Source: CAZUMH01 sp964621645
Lineage (GTDB): Bacteria; Zhuqueibacterota; QNDG01; JAGLOF01
Length of the DNA: 64,000 nucleotides
Direction: 5' to 3'
Assembly (NCBI GenBank): GCA_964621645.1
Contig: CAZUMH010000001.1
Coordinates: forward strand, 1 to 64,000
Positions 39,923 to 48,582 of this stretch are shown piece by piece (position 1 is the stretch's first letter; each line of letters starts with the position of its first letter). Position numbers and translations under genes: made by a program. The notes beneath the pieces are model-generated. The model saw nothing but the letters and a program-made list of their open reading frames with translations. It did no database searches and was not told the origin of the DNA.

Positions 39923-41107
39923 ATGAACAGTTCAGAATCCGCATCCCGTGAACAGAGAAAAATGACGAACATTTTTGAACGCTATCTGACAATCTGGGTG
40001 GGGCTTTGCATTCTCTTCGGCATCCTGCTCGGGAAAATCGCCCCTTCCGTGGCGACAACGCTGGATAACATGTCTATCTATGTCGGCGATGCACCTGTGG
40101 TATCGATCCCCATCGCGATCTGCCTTTTCTTTATGATGTATCCCATTATGGTGAAAATCGATTTTCAGGAAGTAATCCGGGCAGGCAAGAACGGAAAGCC
40201 GGTGGGATTAACGCTCTTTCTAAACTGGGCGGTCAAACCGTTTACAATGTATGCAATCGCCTTCTTTTTTCTCGGTGTCCTTTTCAGGGGATTGATCGGC
40301 ACTGAAGCAGTCGATTTGGTTAAACTGCCCTTTGGGCTGGATTTACCGGTTGGAGCCAGGCATGGAGCCGGAACCGTTATTTTGCATCAAGGAGTGAAAA
40401 TGCTGCAGGTGCCTCTCTGGAGAAGCTATCTGGCGGGAGCGATCCTGCTCGGCATCGCGCCCTGTACGGCCATGGTTCTGGTCTGGGGATATCTGGCTCG
40501 TGGAAACGATGGACTCACTCTGGTAATGGTGGCCATCAACTCCCTCACGATGCTGGTGCTGTACGGAGTCCTCGGCGGATTTCTTCTCGGGATCGGCAGG
40601 CTGCCGGTTCCCTGGCAAGCGCTGTTTCTTTCAATTGCCGTATATGTGGCTCTTCCTCTGATTGCAGGATATTTCTCCCGAAAATGGCTCATCGCCGTTA
40701 AGGGAATTACATGGTTCAAGGAAAAATTTCTTCATATCCTGACTCCGATTACCATTATCGCACTTCTCGTCACCCTGATCCTGCTTTTTAGCTTTAAAGG
40801 AGAGATTATCCTTTCCAATCCGCTTACAATTTTATGGATTGCTATTCCGCTTTTCGTCCAGACCAATCTCATTTTCTGGCTGGGGTATGGTCTCGCCCGT
40901 TTGTTGAAATTAAAATATCAGGATGCTGCTCCCGCTGCCATGATAGGCGCTTCCAACCACTTTGAAGTCGCTATCGCGACATCCACTATGCTGTTTGGGT
41001 TGTCTTCCGGTGCGGCCCTGGCAACGGTTGTCGGAGTTCTGATCGAAGTTCCTGTCATGCTGATGCTTGTCAGAATCTGTCGCAGGACACAAGGATGGTT
41101 TGATTAA
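39923..41107 (+). CDS. acr3: ACR3-family arsenite efflux pump
   Basis: 394 residues with ten predicted helices. 'LTIWVGLCILFGILLGKIAP' starts the first helix; 'MMYPIMVKIDFQEV' and 'GIAPCTAMVLVWGYLARGND' (the essential Cys of ACR3 in helix 4) and 'IGASNHFEVAIATS' near the end are ACR3 signatures. It exports arsenite using the proton gradient. Residues about 112-145 ('LVKLPFGLDLPVGARHGAG' region) form an extra loop before the Cys helix that most ACR3 proteins lack. There is no ArsR repressor beside it. The likely reductase partner ArsC is at 45119-45553 on the other strand. AGGAG precedes the start. Confidence 0.93.
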   Translation: MNSSESASREQRKMTNIFERYLTIWVGLCILFGILLGKIAPSVATTLDNMSIYVGDAPVVSIPIAICLFFMMYPIMVKIDFQEVIRAGKNGKPVGLTLFLNWAVKPFTMYAIAFFFLGVLFRGLIGTEAVDLVKLPFGLDLPVGARHGAGTVILHQGVKMLQVPLWRSYLAGAILLGIAPCTAMVLVWGYLARGNDGLTLVMVAINSLTMLVLYGVLGGFLLGIGRLPVPWQALFLSIAVYVALPLIAGYFSRKWLIAVKGITWFKEKFLHILTPITIIALLVTLILLFSFKGEIILSNPLTILWIAIPLFVQTNLIFWLGYGLARLLKLKYQDAAPAAMIGASNHFEVAIATSTMLFGLSSGAALATVVGVLIEVPVMLMLVRICRRTQGWFD

Positions 41108-41180
41108 TCTGCTTTTTCTGTTCAGCAGGATTTCATGCCTCTGCGGAGATATAACAGCCATTATATATTTTTTTTAATTA

Positions 41181-41221
41181 GACTCTGAAATAATTGAAAA
41201 TCCGTTTATCTACGGTTTGAC
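41181..41221. repeat. Decayed tRNA-Phe repeat, copy F
   Basis: 'gactctgaaataattgaaaa' then 'tccgtttatctacggtttgac' matches copy D ('tctccgaaattattgaaaat', 'ccgtgtgtccccagttcgac') with about seven changes over 27 bases, and the match extends upstream of the tRNA part. No acceptor end, terminator or GC module remains. Confidence 0.45.
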
Positions 41222-41404
41222 AAAATATGCCCGCCTATGAAAAATTCTTGCGGTTTCAGACCTTTTTTTAACTTCCCTTATCGCTTTCCCATTCTCAATA
41301 TAATGCCACGAAAATTTCCACAACCGCGGCCTCTTTTCTCGAGCTGATAGTAACTGCCAATATCATTCGGTTAAACACATGTTCACTGTAGATCTGGAGA
41401 AACA

Positions 41405-41605
41405 ATGACAACCTATGAAAAGAGACTTGATAATATAAATAAATTCATCTTCTACTTAATCATTGTCTTAGCATTGTATCTGATAGGAAAGATACCCGGA
41501 AAGGGAATGCCGCTGCTTGAGGTCTCAGTACAACTTCTTGTTATCCTTGCAGGCACATTATCCTATCGGTACTGGCTTAAAAAAAGTGTATTCTCAGAAA
41601 GATGA
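41405..41605 (+). CDS. Small two-helix membrane protein
   Basis: 66 residues with GGAG 6 bases before the ATG. A charged start 'MTTYEKRLDNINK' is followed by two hydrophobic helices ('FIFYLIIVLALYLIG', 'LEVSVQLLVILAGTLSYRYW') and a basic end. It stands alone between the ACR3 gene and the convergent GT39 gene. The codon pattern and ribosome site support a real gene. The function is unknown; it could be a small regulator or subunit of a membrane complex. Confidence 0.6.
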   Translation: MTTYEKRLDNINKFIFYLIIVLALYLIGKIPGKGMPLLEVSVQLLVILAGTLSYRYWLKKSVFSER

Positions 41606-41664
41606 ACGAGTATATCACCTCCCCTCAAGCTGTGCTTGGGACGGAAAAGTAACTCACCACTCTG

Positions 41665-43599
41665 TCAGTTGGATTTCCCGACTTTCCCCTCACCCCCCTT
41701 CATCAGTTTCGCCAATTCTTCCAGTTTTGCTGTCGCGTTTGAATTCTGGGGATTGAGCGCCAGTGATTTCCGATAATTTTCCACCGCCGCGTCATACTGC
41801 CCGTCATTCATGTACGCTTCACCCAGGCTGTCATAGGTGTTAAACGCATCGGGATAGGCCTTCACGTTGAGCAGGAACAATCCGATGGCTTCTTTCACCT
41901 CTCTCCTGTTGAGATAGTCATACCCCAGGGTGTTCATCTGCTGTTCCGTGAACAGGATAACGGCCGGATTTGCTTTTTGGGATCGATCGTAGTATGAAAC
42001 CGCCGCCTCCACCCCCTCCCGGCGCAGCACGTTCATAAAACCGGGATCGATGCGTCTCAGCACCAGCCAGTAACGTCTCAGATCATATCTGGGATTTCTG
42101 CAGAGGCAAATTGGATCGTTGTTTTCGTAGGGCATGACATAGGGATGAGTAAAGACGGACAGCTCTGCTACTTCCTGAAATACACTGGACAGCTGTTGCG
42201 GGGACAATCCGATGGATATGTAAACATTTTTAAACCGGTGGTGTCTCAACGCTTCGAAATAGAACCAGCTGTTGAAACAGATCGGTTCGGGTAGGTTATA
42301 TTTTTTCCCGAACAAATGGACAGCCCCGGCCTCACCATAATTCTCCGTAATGATCCCGATATCTTCATCCAACTCACGGGAGCTCTTTTTATAGGCATCC
42401 GCGATCTGATCGGCCATCTCTTCCCAGCCGAAGCGGTCGGCGACATGCTGGGGCAGCCGCTCCAGAGTCGTGTTCTCATGGCGCACCCCGGCCGTCACGC
42501 CCAGGACCGAAGCGTATTGTATGAATTGCTCGACGGGAAGCAGGGGAACGATCATGGGCAGGAGCGGCATGCTCAAGATAACATACAGGACGGGAAGAGC
42601 GATATGGGCAAGCAGTTTTTTATTTTTTTGCCAGGCGCGCTTCTGCAAATAATCTTCTATGCGGACTGAGCCCACCGCCAGCAGTATCGAGTACATGGGA
42701 ATGGTAAAATAAAATTTCACTCCCAGGAAAAACGCCAGGAAGAAAACGATCACGTACATCAGCCCGAACAGACGATATCGTTTCCAGGAGGAGGAAAAAA
42801 GCAGCAGGATCAGTCCCGTCACCCAGATCGGCATCCCGAAAATATTATTGGGCAGTATCTGACCCCAGAGGAATTCCAGGAATGACGCCTGATAGGCCAC
42901 GCCGCCGGAATACCCTGCTATGAAATTGAGATAGTACCAGTTGTGGTGAGATTGCCATATGACAAAGGGCACCAAGAAAACCAGGGCGATCAGCCCGGCC
43001 AGCCAGATCCACACGCGTTTGAAATACACCCGCTGCGGCCGGAGCAACAGGGAGAGGAACAGCGCCGCGCCGAATATAAGGATACTCAATTTATTCAGGA
43101 GCCCTAGTCCCAGCACCAATCCGAACAGGATCCAGAGGCGCTGTTTATCCCCCTTGACTATTTTAACCAATAAATACAGCAATAAGGTTTGCAGGAGAAA
43201 ATCGAGGCAGTCATAGGTGAAGAGAGCCCCGAATATCAGGTAGCCGGAAAAAAATACTGATAATCCCGTCAGCAGGACGGCATACCGTTTTCCGCCCAGT
43301 TCTTTGGCGATCAGGCAGGCCAGGACCAGTGAGAAAGCGCCGCAGAGGGAAGAGCCGAAATGCAGGGCCTTGATGGAATAGCCGAAAACGGCGGTGATCA
43401 GCTTGTAGTATAAGGGAGTAAGCGGCAGGATATCCAGATTGCCGAAGTCAAAATTATCGCCGATTGCCAGATAGTACAATTCATCTCTGAAATAGCCGTA
43501 TTCAGGATTAAGCAGGTGGAAAAAAATCTTGGCGATAAACAGATAGGTGATGATGGCCCTGTCGCTGGTGAAGCATCGAGCGTCAAATTTTTCTTCCAT
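41665..43599 (-). CDS. GT39/ArnT-type membrane glycosyltransferase with TPRs
   Basis: 644 residues; AGGAT lies before the ATG. The first membrane helix is followed by 'NPEYGYFRDELYYLAIGDNFDFG', where Asp-Glu matches the catalytic acidic motif of the PMT/ArnT (GT39/GT83) group. About eleven helices reach residue 350 ('KLSILIFGAALFLSLLLRPQ'). Residues about 380-560 are an extracytoplasmic domain ('EDIGIITENYGEAGAVHLFG'). TPR helices close the protein (560-644, 'EAIGLFLLNVKAYPDAFNT', 'YDAAVENYRKSLALNPQN'). It transfers sugars from polyprenyl phosphates to lipids or proteins outside the membrane. The acceptor is unknown. The C-terminal TPR fusion recurs in FCB genomes. Confidence 0.88.
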   Translation of the reverse strand: MEEKFDARCFTSDRAIITYLFIAKIFFHLLNPEYGYFRDELYYLAIGDNFDFGNLDILPLTPLYYKLITAVFGYSIKALHFGSSLCGAFSLVLACLIAKELGGKRYAVLLTGLSVFFSGYLIFGALFTYDCLDFLLQTLLLYLLVKIVKGDKQRLWILFGLVLGLGLLNKLSILIFGAALFLSLLLRPQRVYFKRVWIWLAGLIALVFLVPFVIWQSHHNWYYLNFIAGYSGGVAYQASFLEFLWGQILPNNIFGMPIWVTGLILLLFSSSWKRYRLFGLMYVIVFFLAFFLGVKFYFTIPMYSILLAVGSVRIEDYLQKRAWQKNKKLLAHIALPVLYVILSMPLLPMIVPLLPVEQFIQYASVLGVTAGVRHENTTLERLPQHVADRFGWEEMADQIADAYKKSSRELDEDIGIITENYGEAGAVHLFGKKYNLPEPICFNSWFYFEALRHHRFKNVYISIGLSPQQLSSVFQEVAELSVFTHPYVMPYENNDPICLCRNPRYDLRRYWLVLRRIDPGFMNVLRREGVEAAVSYYDRSQKANPAVILFTEQQMNTLGYDYLNRREVKEAIGLFLLNVKAYPDAFNTYDSLGEAYMNDGQYDAAVENYRKSLALNPQNSNATAKLEELAKLMKGGEGKVGKSN

Positions 43600-43675
43600 A
43601 TACTATCCTGTATTTGGACAGTAAACGGTTTTGCACTCCTGATATTTTTTAAAGAAAAAATTACAATGTCAATAA

Positions 43676-44341
43676 TCAATTTTCTGTTATTTCAATACCG
43701 GAGATGCTCCCTTCCCAGGAAGGGATTCTGGTCGCGAAGGAATCTTTCTTCCCAGTGGGCAGAATTATCGTGACTGTGTTTGACCGCGATGAACCATAGG
43801 AGGCTGCCATCCAACTGACATTGGATTCGAATGTGATCGTTACTTTCACCGTATACGATGTCGAATCAGCAAATGGTATATTCTTTTCCTTGGCCGTGCT
43901 GGTTCCCAGATCATCAGCATAGGTAACTTTTATGACCTCATCACCCCTGGCTCCCCTGTTGTCCAGATAAAAATAGGCGTTCAGACCGGTGATCCAGCCT
44001 CCCTTGGTGAGAAATTCGGCAAGCAATACCCCGGCTTCGGTTTTTACTTTCTCAGGGATACCGTATACATTAGCAGAAGTATGGATGACACTCTTATCTA
44101 TTTGCTGCAATACGACATTGGGCAGCAGCATCGCCTTTCTGTTCCGGGCTTCCTGCAGATATTTGCTGTCAGGATAATTAGCCATGAAAGTATCATATCC
44201 TTCAACTGTATTTTCTTTTATCGCCCTATTCCACTCCTTTTCCATGGGATTGCACGCGGCCAGTACCATTACGAAAAGCAGTATAATGACAAAGATATTC
44301 CTTGAGCATGAAGACCGGGAAAGAATTTTGGACATTTTCAT
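43676..44341 (-). CDS. Lipoprotein of unknown function
   Basis: 221 residues from the ATG at 44341, six bases after GGAGG; a GTG two codons earlier is in frame. The signal ends at a lipobox 'MVLAAC' around residue 30. 'WNRAIKENTVEGYDTFMANYPDSKYLQEARNRK' region matches the short helical repeat seen in OMP-assembly-like lipoproteins (one TPR-like pair). The rest is beta-rich with conserved-looking 'FLTKGGWITGLNAYFYLDN' and 'TITFESNVSWMAASYGSSRS'. No enzymatic motif is visible. It is likely periplasmic and membrane-anchored. It sits downstream of the thioesterase by 186 bases, probably as an independent gene. Confidence 0.7.
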   Translation of the reverse strand: MKMSKILSRSSCSRNIFVIILLFVMVLAACNPMEKEWNRAIKENTVEGYDTFMANYPDSKYLQEARNRKAMLLPNVVLQQIDKSVIHTSANVYGIPEKVKTEAGVLLAEFLTKGGWITGLNAYFYLDNRGARGDEVIKVTYADDLGTSTAKEKNIPFADSTSYTVKVTITFESNVSWMAASYGSSRSNTVTIILPTGKKDSFATRIPSWEGSISGIEITEN

Positions 44342-44527
44342 GATCACCCTCCGGATATATTATTAGTATGCAGAGCAGTTGAGTTTGAAATCGCTGATAC
44401 AATCCACTGGAACATATGGATTAAGGGATAATCGAAATAAAGCAAATAATGCAGTGGATATAAAAATCTCGCCGGTAGTCGTTACTATGAGATTTCCACA
44501 GTAGAGGATTGACAGCTAATCCAGAAT

Positions 44528-44962
44528 TTAGGAGGTTTCCATATCACCATTCTGAGTAGAAAACATAGCATAAACGTCATTACCCGCTTTCACCGGATTT
44601 TTCGTCTCGGCGTCGATGGGCACCCAGTAGGTAACCGCCTTGGCCAGCAGTTTGCGATCGGATTTCCGCAGTATTTCCGTGTGCCGGGCAAACCGCCGGT
44701 GAGTGGCCTCGCCCACCCGGGTTCGAATCACCAAAGTATCGGATTTTACCGCCGGACGTTTGTATTCTATTTCGTGTTTCGCCACCACCCAGAGCAGGCT
44801 GGTCTTCTGCTCTTCGGTGGCCGCCGCGTACCAATGGGCTATGGCGATATCCTGAACCCAGCGCAGGTACACCACGTTATTGACATGACCGAGCTGATCG
44901 ATATCCTCATCCTGTACGGTCAATTCCATTTCGTATGGTTCAACGGTGGACATTTCCTTCAT
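44528..44962 (-). CDS. 4HBT hot-dog acyl-CoA thioesterase
   Basis: 144 residues; GGGAAGGGA precedes the ATG. 'VQDEDIDQLGHVNNVVYLRWVQD' carries the 4-hydroxybenzoyl-CoA-type active-site Asp (D-x-x-G-H-V-N-N), and 'HEIEYKRPAVKSDTLVIRTRV' is the second conserved strand. It hydrolyses acyl-CoA or acyl-ACP thioesters in the cytoplasm; FadM/YbgC-like roles in fatty-acid or phospholipid metabolism are usual. The chain length is normal. The neighbours give no further clue. Confidence 0.9.
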   Translation of the reverse strand: MKEMSTVEPYEMELTVQDEDIDQLGHVNNVVYLRWVQDIAIAHWYAAATEEQKTSLLWVVAKHEIEYKRPAVKSDTLVIRTRVGEATHRRFARHTEILRKSDRKLLAKAVTYWVPIDAETKNPVKAGNDVYAMFSTQNGDMETS

Positions 44963-45118
44963 GATTCCCTTCCCGTTCCTTCCGGTTTTAGAAGTTGCCG
45001 GATTGCTTCACTTCAGTAAATCCGCTTAGGGTAAAATTACTATGAGGAGGATTTTTATCCAAGACAATTTTTCTTAACACTTTTTCAAAACAGTGGGAGC
45101 AATCCGGATCAGCGGGGA

Positions 45119-45553
45119 TTAATTTTCCAGGGAGTCAGGCAGCGTCTGGATAAATGCCCTGATCTCATCCCTGATCTTTCTGTAGATGCCGAGAACTTCC
45201 TCTTCTGACTTTGCGTACCTGGCCAGAAAAGGTGGATCGGCGAAACTTTTATGCAGTTTTTTCACCGGTCCGGGAAAAACAGGACAGCTCTCCCGCGCCT
45301 GATCGCATACCGTGACAACCCAGTCAAAAGGGATCTGCAGCACCTCTTTCACATGAGTGGAGCGCTGCTCCGAGATATCAACTCCGGCTTCGGCCATGAC
45401 TCTCACGGCGAGAGGATCCAGTTCCCGCGGCTCTATCCCGGCGGACCAGACGTCGATCCGGTCTTCTTTCAAATGACGGGTCCAGCCCTCCGCCATCTGG
45501 CTGCGGCAAGAGTTACCGCTGCAGAGAAAGAGTAGTTTCAACTTCGTGCGCAT
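45119..45553 (-). CDS. arsC: Arsenate reductase, low-molecular-weight phosphatase fold
   Basis: 144 residues from the ATG at 45553. The P-loop 'LCSGNSCRSQMAEG' gives C-x5-R with nucleophile Cys11 and Cys16. 'VTVCDQARESCPVFPG' carries Cys83 and Cys90, the redox relay pair of the thioredoxin-linked ArsC class, and 'SFADPP' holds the general acid Asp. It reduces arsenate to arsenite for export. The ACR3 pump is 4.4 kb away on the opposite strand. No arsR or thioredoxin gene is nearby. The codon at 45580 could start a nine-residue longer form, but it begins upstream of the conserved N-terminus. Confidence 0.93.
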   Translation of the reverse strand: MRTKLKLLFLCSGNSCRSQMAEGWTRHLKEDRIDVWSAGIEPRELDPLAVRVMAEAGVDISEQRSTHVKEVLQIPFDWVVTVCDQARESCPVFPGPVKKLHKSFADPPFLARYAKSEEEVLGIYRKIRDEIRAFIQTLPDSLEN

Positions 45554-45867
45554 TATCAGTCCCCAGGGCGTAAATTCCACCTGGCTACCCGTTAGATGGA
45601 ATTAACATACGACTGAGATGGGTATTCCGCAAGGGAATTCTCAATTACCGCCTGGCGTCGGCCACCAGGCTTGTCTTTTTTCTTGCTTTTAAAGATCAAT
45701 ATTCCTAAAATAGACACGATTAGGGATTCTTTCTTATTTATTAATCCACATGCCAAATGAATGAAAAAGAAGATGTTATCCGACCGAAAGGGTACTATGT
45801 AACGGACAAAAGGACTGACCCTCGCTGAATGATTGTATTTGTCATCACCAACCCATAAGGAGTGACT

Positions 45868-46575
45868 ATGAACATCCCGACAAAACTGGTGTGCCTGACG
45901 ATATTCTCTCTGCTGCTTCTCACCGCCTGCAGCACCAACCGGCTGCATGAGTACACCCTGGAAAATACCACAGCTGCTGCCGAGATGTCCCCGGCGCCGC
46001 GGGCTCAGGTGTTTTCTCACACCTTCTTCGCTCCGAGCGGAAACATCGTTTCCGCGCTGATCGAGGCCGGCACCAACATCGCCAAGGAGGTCGAGGCCCA
46101 GAAAGCGCAGCGGAAACTGGACAGCGCCATGGTACAGGTGGATATTCCGGAGATTATACGGTACCGGACCCTGCAGAAATGCAGCCGCCATCTCGAGATG
46201 CGGCCGGTGGAAAAACGCGAGCAGGCGGATTTTGTCTACGTGATGCGCATTAAAAAATACGGCATAGAAGCGGAATCATGGACAGCCCAGGTCCAGTTTT
46301 TAATCGATGTAAACGTGCGTATGATCGACAATGAGAAGGAACTGAAGATCTGGGAACGAAACATCCATGAACGCATGGATATCACCGGCTCTATTTTCGG
46401 TTTCAGCGAACGGCTGGGCGACGTGATCACGGCAGCGGCATTATCGAAACTGACGGAAGAGCAAATGGTAGAAGGATTTGCAAACCTGGCGGAATACGCC
46501 GCCGGAAGAGTCGCCGAACGGATTTACGATGATTTTCTTGAATCACGGGAGAGACTGGAGGAACAAACCCAATAG
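45868..46575 (+). CDS. Lipoprotein of unknown function
   Basis: 235 residues; AAGGAG lies 5 bases before the ATG. The lipobox is 'LLLLTACSTN', so Cys21 is probably lipidated. The mature part includes 'LIEAGTNIAKEVEAQKAQRKL', 'RYRTLQKCSRHLEMRPVEK', 'DFVYVMRIKKYGIEAESWTAQVQF' and 'ITGSIFGFSERLGDVITAAALSKL', a mix of amphipathic helices and strands like outer-membrane-associated assembly lipoproteins. I do not recognise the family. It stands alone, followed by 270 bases of non-coding DNA and the long repeat. Confidence 0.72.
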   Translation: MNIPTKLVCLTIFSLLLLTACSTNRLHEYTLENTTAAAEMSPAPRAQVFSHTFFAPSGNIVSALIEAGTNIAKEVEAQKAQRKLDSAMVQVDIPEIIRYRTLQKCSRHLEMRPVEKREQADFVYVMRIKKYGIEAESWTAQVQFLIDVNVRMIDNEKELKIWERNIHERMDITGSIFGFSERLGDVITAAALSKLTEEQMVEGFANLAEYAAGRVAERIYDDFLESRERLEEQTQ

Positions 46576-46845
46576 CGGGATATGATACAAAATCAAACTG
46601 ACACCAGCCTGAATAAATAATACTTGCGAATGAAAAAATCGGGATGCTTTGAACAAATGCCCTGAAAAGATGTCTCATACCATGGGAAAGCTCATCTGCT
46701 GGTTGAGTGGGGACGGGTTCTCCGGCATTAGGAAAATCGCCGCCCGGACAGGGGAAACAAGGGATCGCCCGTCCCGATTATTCAATACTATTCTTAAAAA
46801 AAATATCGGAAATGACCGAGTGACCATGTCAGGCGATTTTTCTGA

Positions 46846-47214
46846 AGCCGAGGGTTGTCTTTGACTGTACCATAAAGAATCATTTACAGAAACGTTGTTG
46901 CCAAAAAGAAATATACCTCATTTCGGGCCTGATTTCGGCCCGAAGGCGCGGCTGCCGCTTTATATACCGTAAAACACCCGCATCCGAAAAGGGGCCGGCG
47001 TAAAAATGAAAACAGTTGGCGGCCCGTCTCATTTTCGGGCCGCCGTATAGAGAGAAAAGCAGCGTCCGGGGGCCGGGATGGGGCATGGAGACTCGAAGAA
47101 TGGGAACGCACCTGTGAAAAGCTATTCAGCCGCGCCAGGGGTTTTTGGTCCTTTTTGCCCCGTCAAAAAAGATATCTCATCCTAAAGGGAGACTTCTGAT
47201 ACAGTCCGATTAAC
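46846..47214. repeat. Long dispersed repeat, copy 2
   Basis: Matches 1-489 in order: 'gactgtaccataaagaatca', 'aaatatacctcatttcgggc', 'gggatggggcatgg', the single hairpin core at 47124-47172 (right arm mutated to CAAAAAAGAT) and 'gagacttctgatacagtcc'. It contains about 112 bases not found in copy 1 (46930-47041) between 'ctcatttcgggcc' (46917-46929) and 'ctcattttcgggcc' (47028-47041). The surrounding gaps 46576-46845 and 47215-47474 hold no gene. Confidence 0.85.
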
Positions 47215-47474
47215 TAAATTGAAATGTAAGAATCCCTTAAATTGTTAACCATGTACTTGGACTGTCCCAATTCAATACAGAGTATTATTGAGAGATTCCG
47301 GATTGGTTTCACCGATAATCATAACAACGTACACTACAAAATGAAAAATTAATCGCTGTGCCCGGTATCTGAAAATTGCCGGGCGTTTTTTCAACATTTC
47401 TTGTAAAATATGGGTATCATATAGTGAAAGCGCTGCGGGGAAAGCGGTCAGGCTGGACAAACCGGAAAGAACAG

Positions 47475-48083
47475 ATGGTGACAAAGAGTGGTGACATTGA
47501 AAAAAGTATTCTTACCTCAGCACAGAAGGGCGACGGGGCAGCCTTTGAAAAGATCGTGCTCCATTATCAGCATCGGGTGCTAGCGCTGGCCTGCAACATC
47601 GCGGGAAATCCCGTGGACGCGTGGGATATTGCCCAGGAAGTATTCATCAGACTCTACCGCTACCTGCCGGGCTTTCGCTTTCAAAACAGGTTCTATACCT
47701 GGCTCTACCGCATTGTGGTCAACACCAGCTACGACTGGCTCAAACAAAAACAGCGCTTTCGTACCGTCACACTCGACAGCATCAAAGAAACCGGACAGCC
47801 GGAGACGGTGCACCGGACATTGGATTGTTTTGACCTGCAGGAGAAAATAATGGAAGGACTGGACCGGATGAATCACCTCCATAAAACCGCTTTTATACTG
47901 AAAGAAGTGGAAGGTCTTTCCTGCAAAGAGATCGCCAACGTCATGGAGTGTCCGCCCGGTACGGTACGCAGTCACCTCTTTCACGCCAGAAAAGGCCTGC
48001 AGGCTCACCTGCGGATCAACTATCCTGAACTGGCCCAGATGTCTAAAAAGAAGGATAAAAACGATGCGATGCTCATGGACTAA
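47475..48083 (+). CDS. ECF-type RNA polymerase sigma factor
   Basis: 202 residues from the ATG at 47475 (GGAAAG upstream); the frame extends to 47376 without coding character. Region 2 is 'VLHYQHRVLALACNIAGN' to 'DAWDIAQEVFIRLYRYLPGF' and 'FYTWLYRIVVNTSYDWLKQK'; region 4 is 'KTAFILKEVEGLSCKEIANVMECPPGTVRSHLFHARKGL'-type helix-turn-helix. It overlaps the anti-sigma gene by 20 bases, so the pair is translationally coupled. It belongs to the group of ECF factors linked to a zinc-binding membrane anti-sigma. The expected target is its own operon including the secretin-domain gene. Confidence 0.93.
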   Translation: MVTKSGDIEKSILTSAQKGDGAAFEKIVLHYQHRVLALACNIAGNPVDAWDIAQEVFIRLYRYLPGFRFQNRFYTWLYRIVVNTSYDWLKQKQRFRTVTLDSIKETGQPETVHRTLDCFDLQEKIMEGLDRMNHLHKTAFILKEVEGLSCKEIANVMECPPGTVRSHLFHARKGLQAHLRINYPELAQMSKKKDKNDAMLMD

Positions 48084-48561
48084 AAACAGGCTGGCCAACT
48101 ATCGCGGTGGGGAACTGCACCGCTGGGAGAACCTCCTGGTCCAGCACCACCTGAAGCGTTGCGATTCCTGCCAGGCGGAACTGGAGAATCTGAACAGGAT
48201 AACAGTGGCGGCAGCGGAGGCGCTGCGGCAACAGCGGGAGGAACTTCCCCGGACCGATCTCTGGCCGGTCATCCTTCCCAATCTACCAAAAGTAGCCGAA
48301 CCCGTCGGAATGAATCCCACCCGGCCCCTCTGGCAGCACTGGCCCTCAGCAGCGGCGTTGGCGGCGGCCGCTGTCCTGATCATCTTATTGATCGGAAGGG
48401 ACAGGCTGTCACTGACTGAGGACAGATCCCTGGCATCGCAGCAAATTGAACCGCCGGCGGTGGAAGAAGTGTTCACACCCAATACCACCGTCATGACGAT
48501 CCAGACAGAAGATCCCAAGGTACGGATCGTCTGGCTGTTCCAGGACGACAGTAAATCGTAA
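48064..48561 (+). CDS. Zinc-finger membrane anti-sigma factor
   Basis: 165 residues; AAGAAGGAT precedes the ATG inside the sigma gene. 'MRCSWTKNRLANYRGGELHRW' then 'VQHHLKRCDSCQAEL' gives the His-x3-Cys-x2-Cys ZAS motif of anti-sigma factors. A membrane helix lies at about 98-115 ('AAALAAAAVLIILLIG'). The extracytoplasmic tail (116-165) is short and ends 'TEDPKVRIVWLFQDDSK', a sequence pattern seen in many FCB and planctomycete anti-sigmas. It should bind the sigma factor until an envelope signal releases it. Confidence 0.9.
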   Translation: MRCSWTKNRLANYRGGELHRWENLLVQHHLKRCDSCQAELENLNRITVAAAEALRQQREELPRTDLWPVILPNLPKVAEPVGMNPTRPLWQHWPSAAALAAAAVLIILLIGRDRLSLTEDRSLASQQIEPPAVEEVFTPNTTVMTIQTEDPKVRIVWLFQDDSKS

Positions 48562-48582
48562 ATTTCAGATAAGGAGAACATC

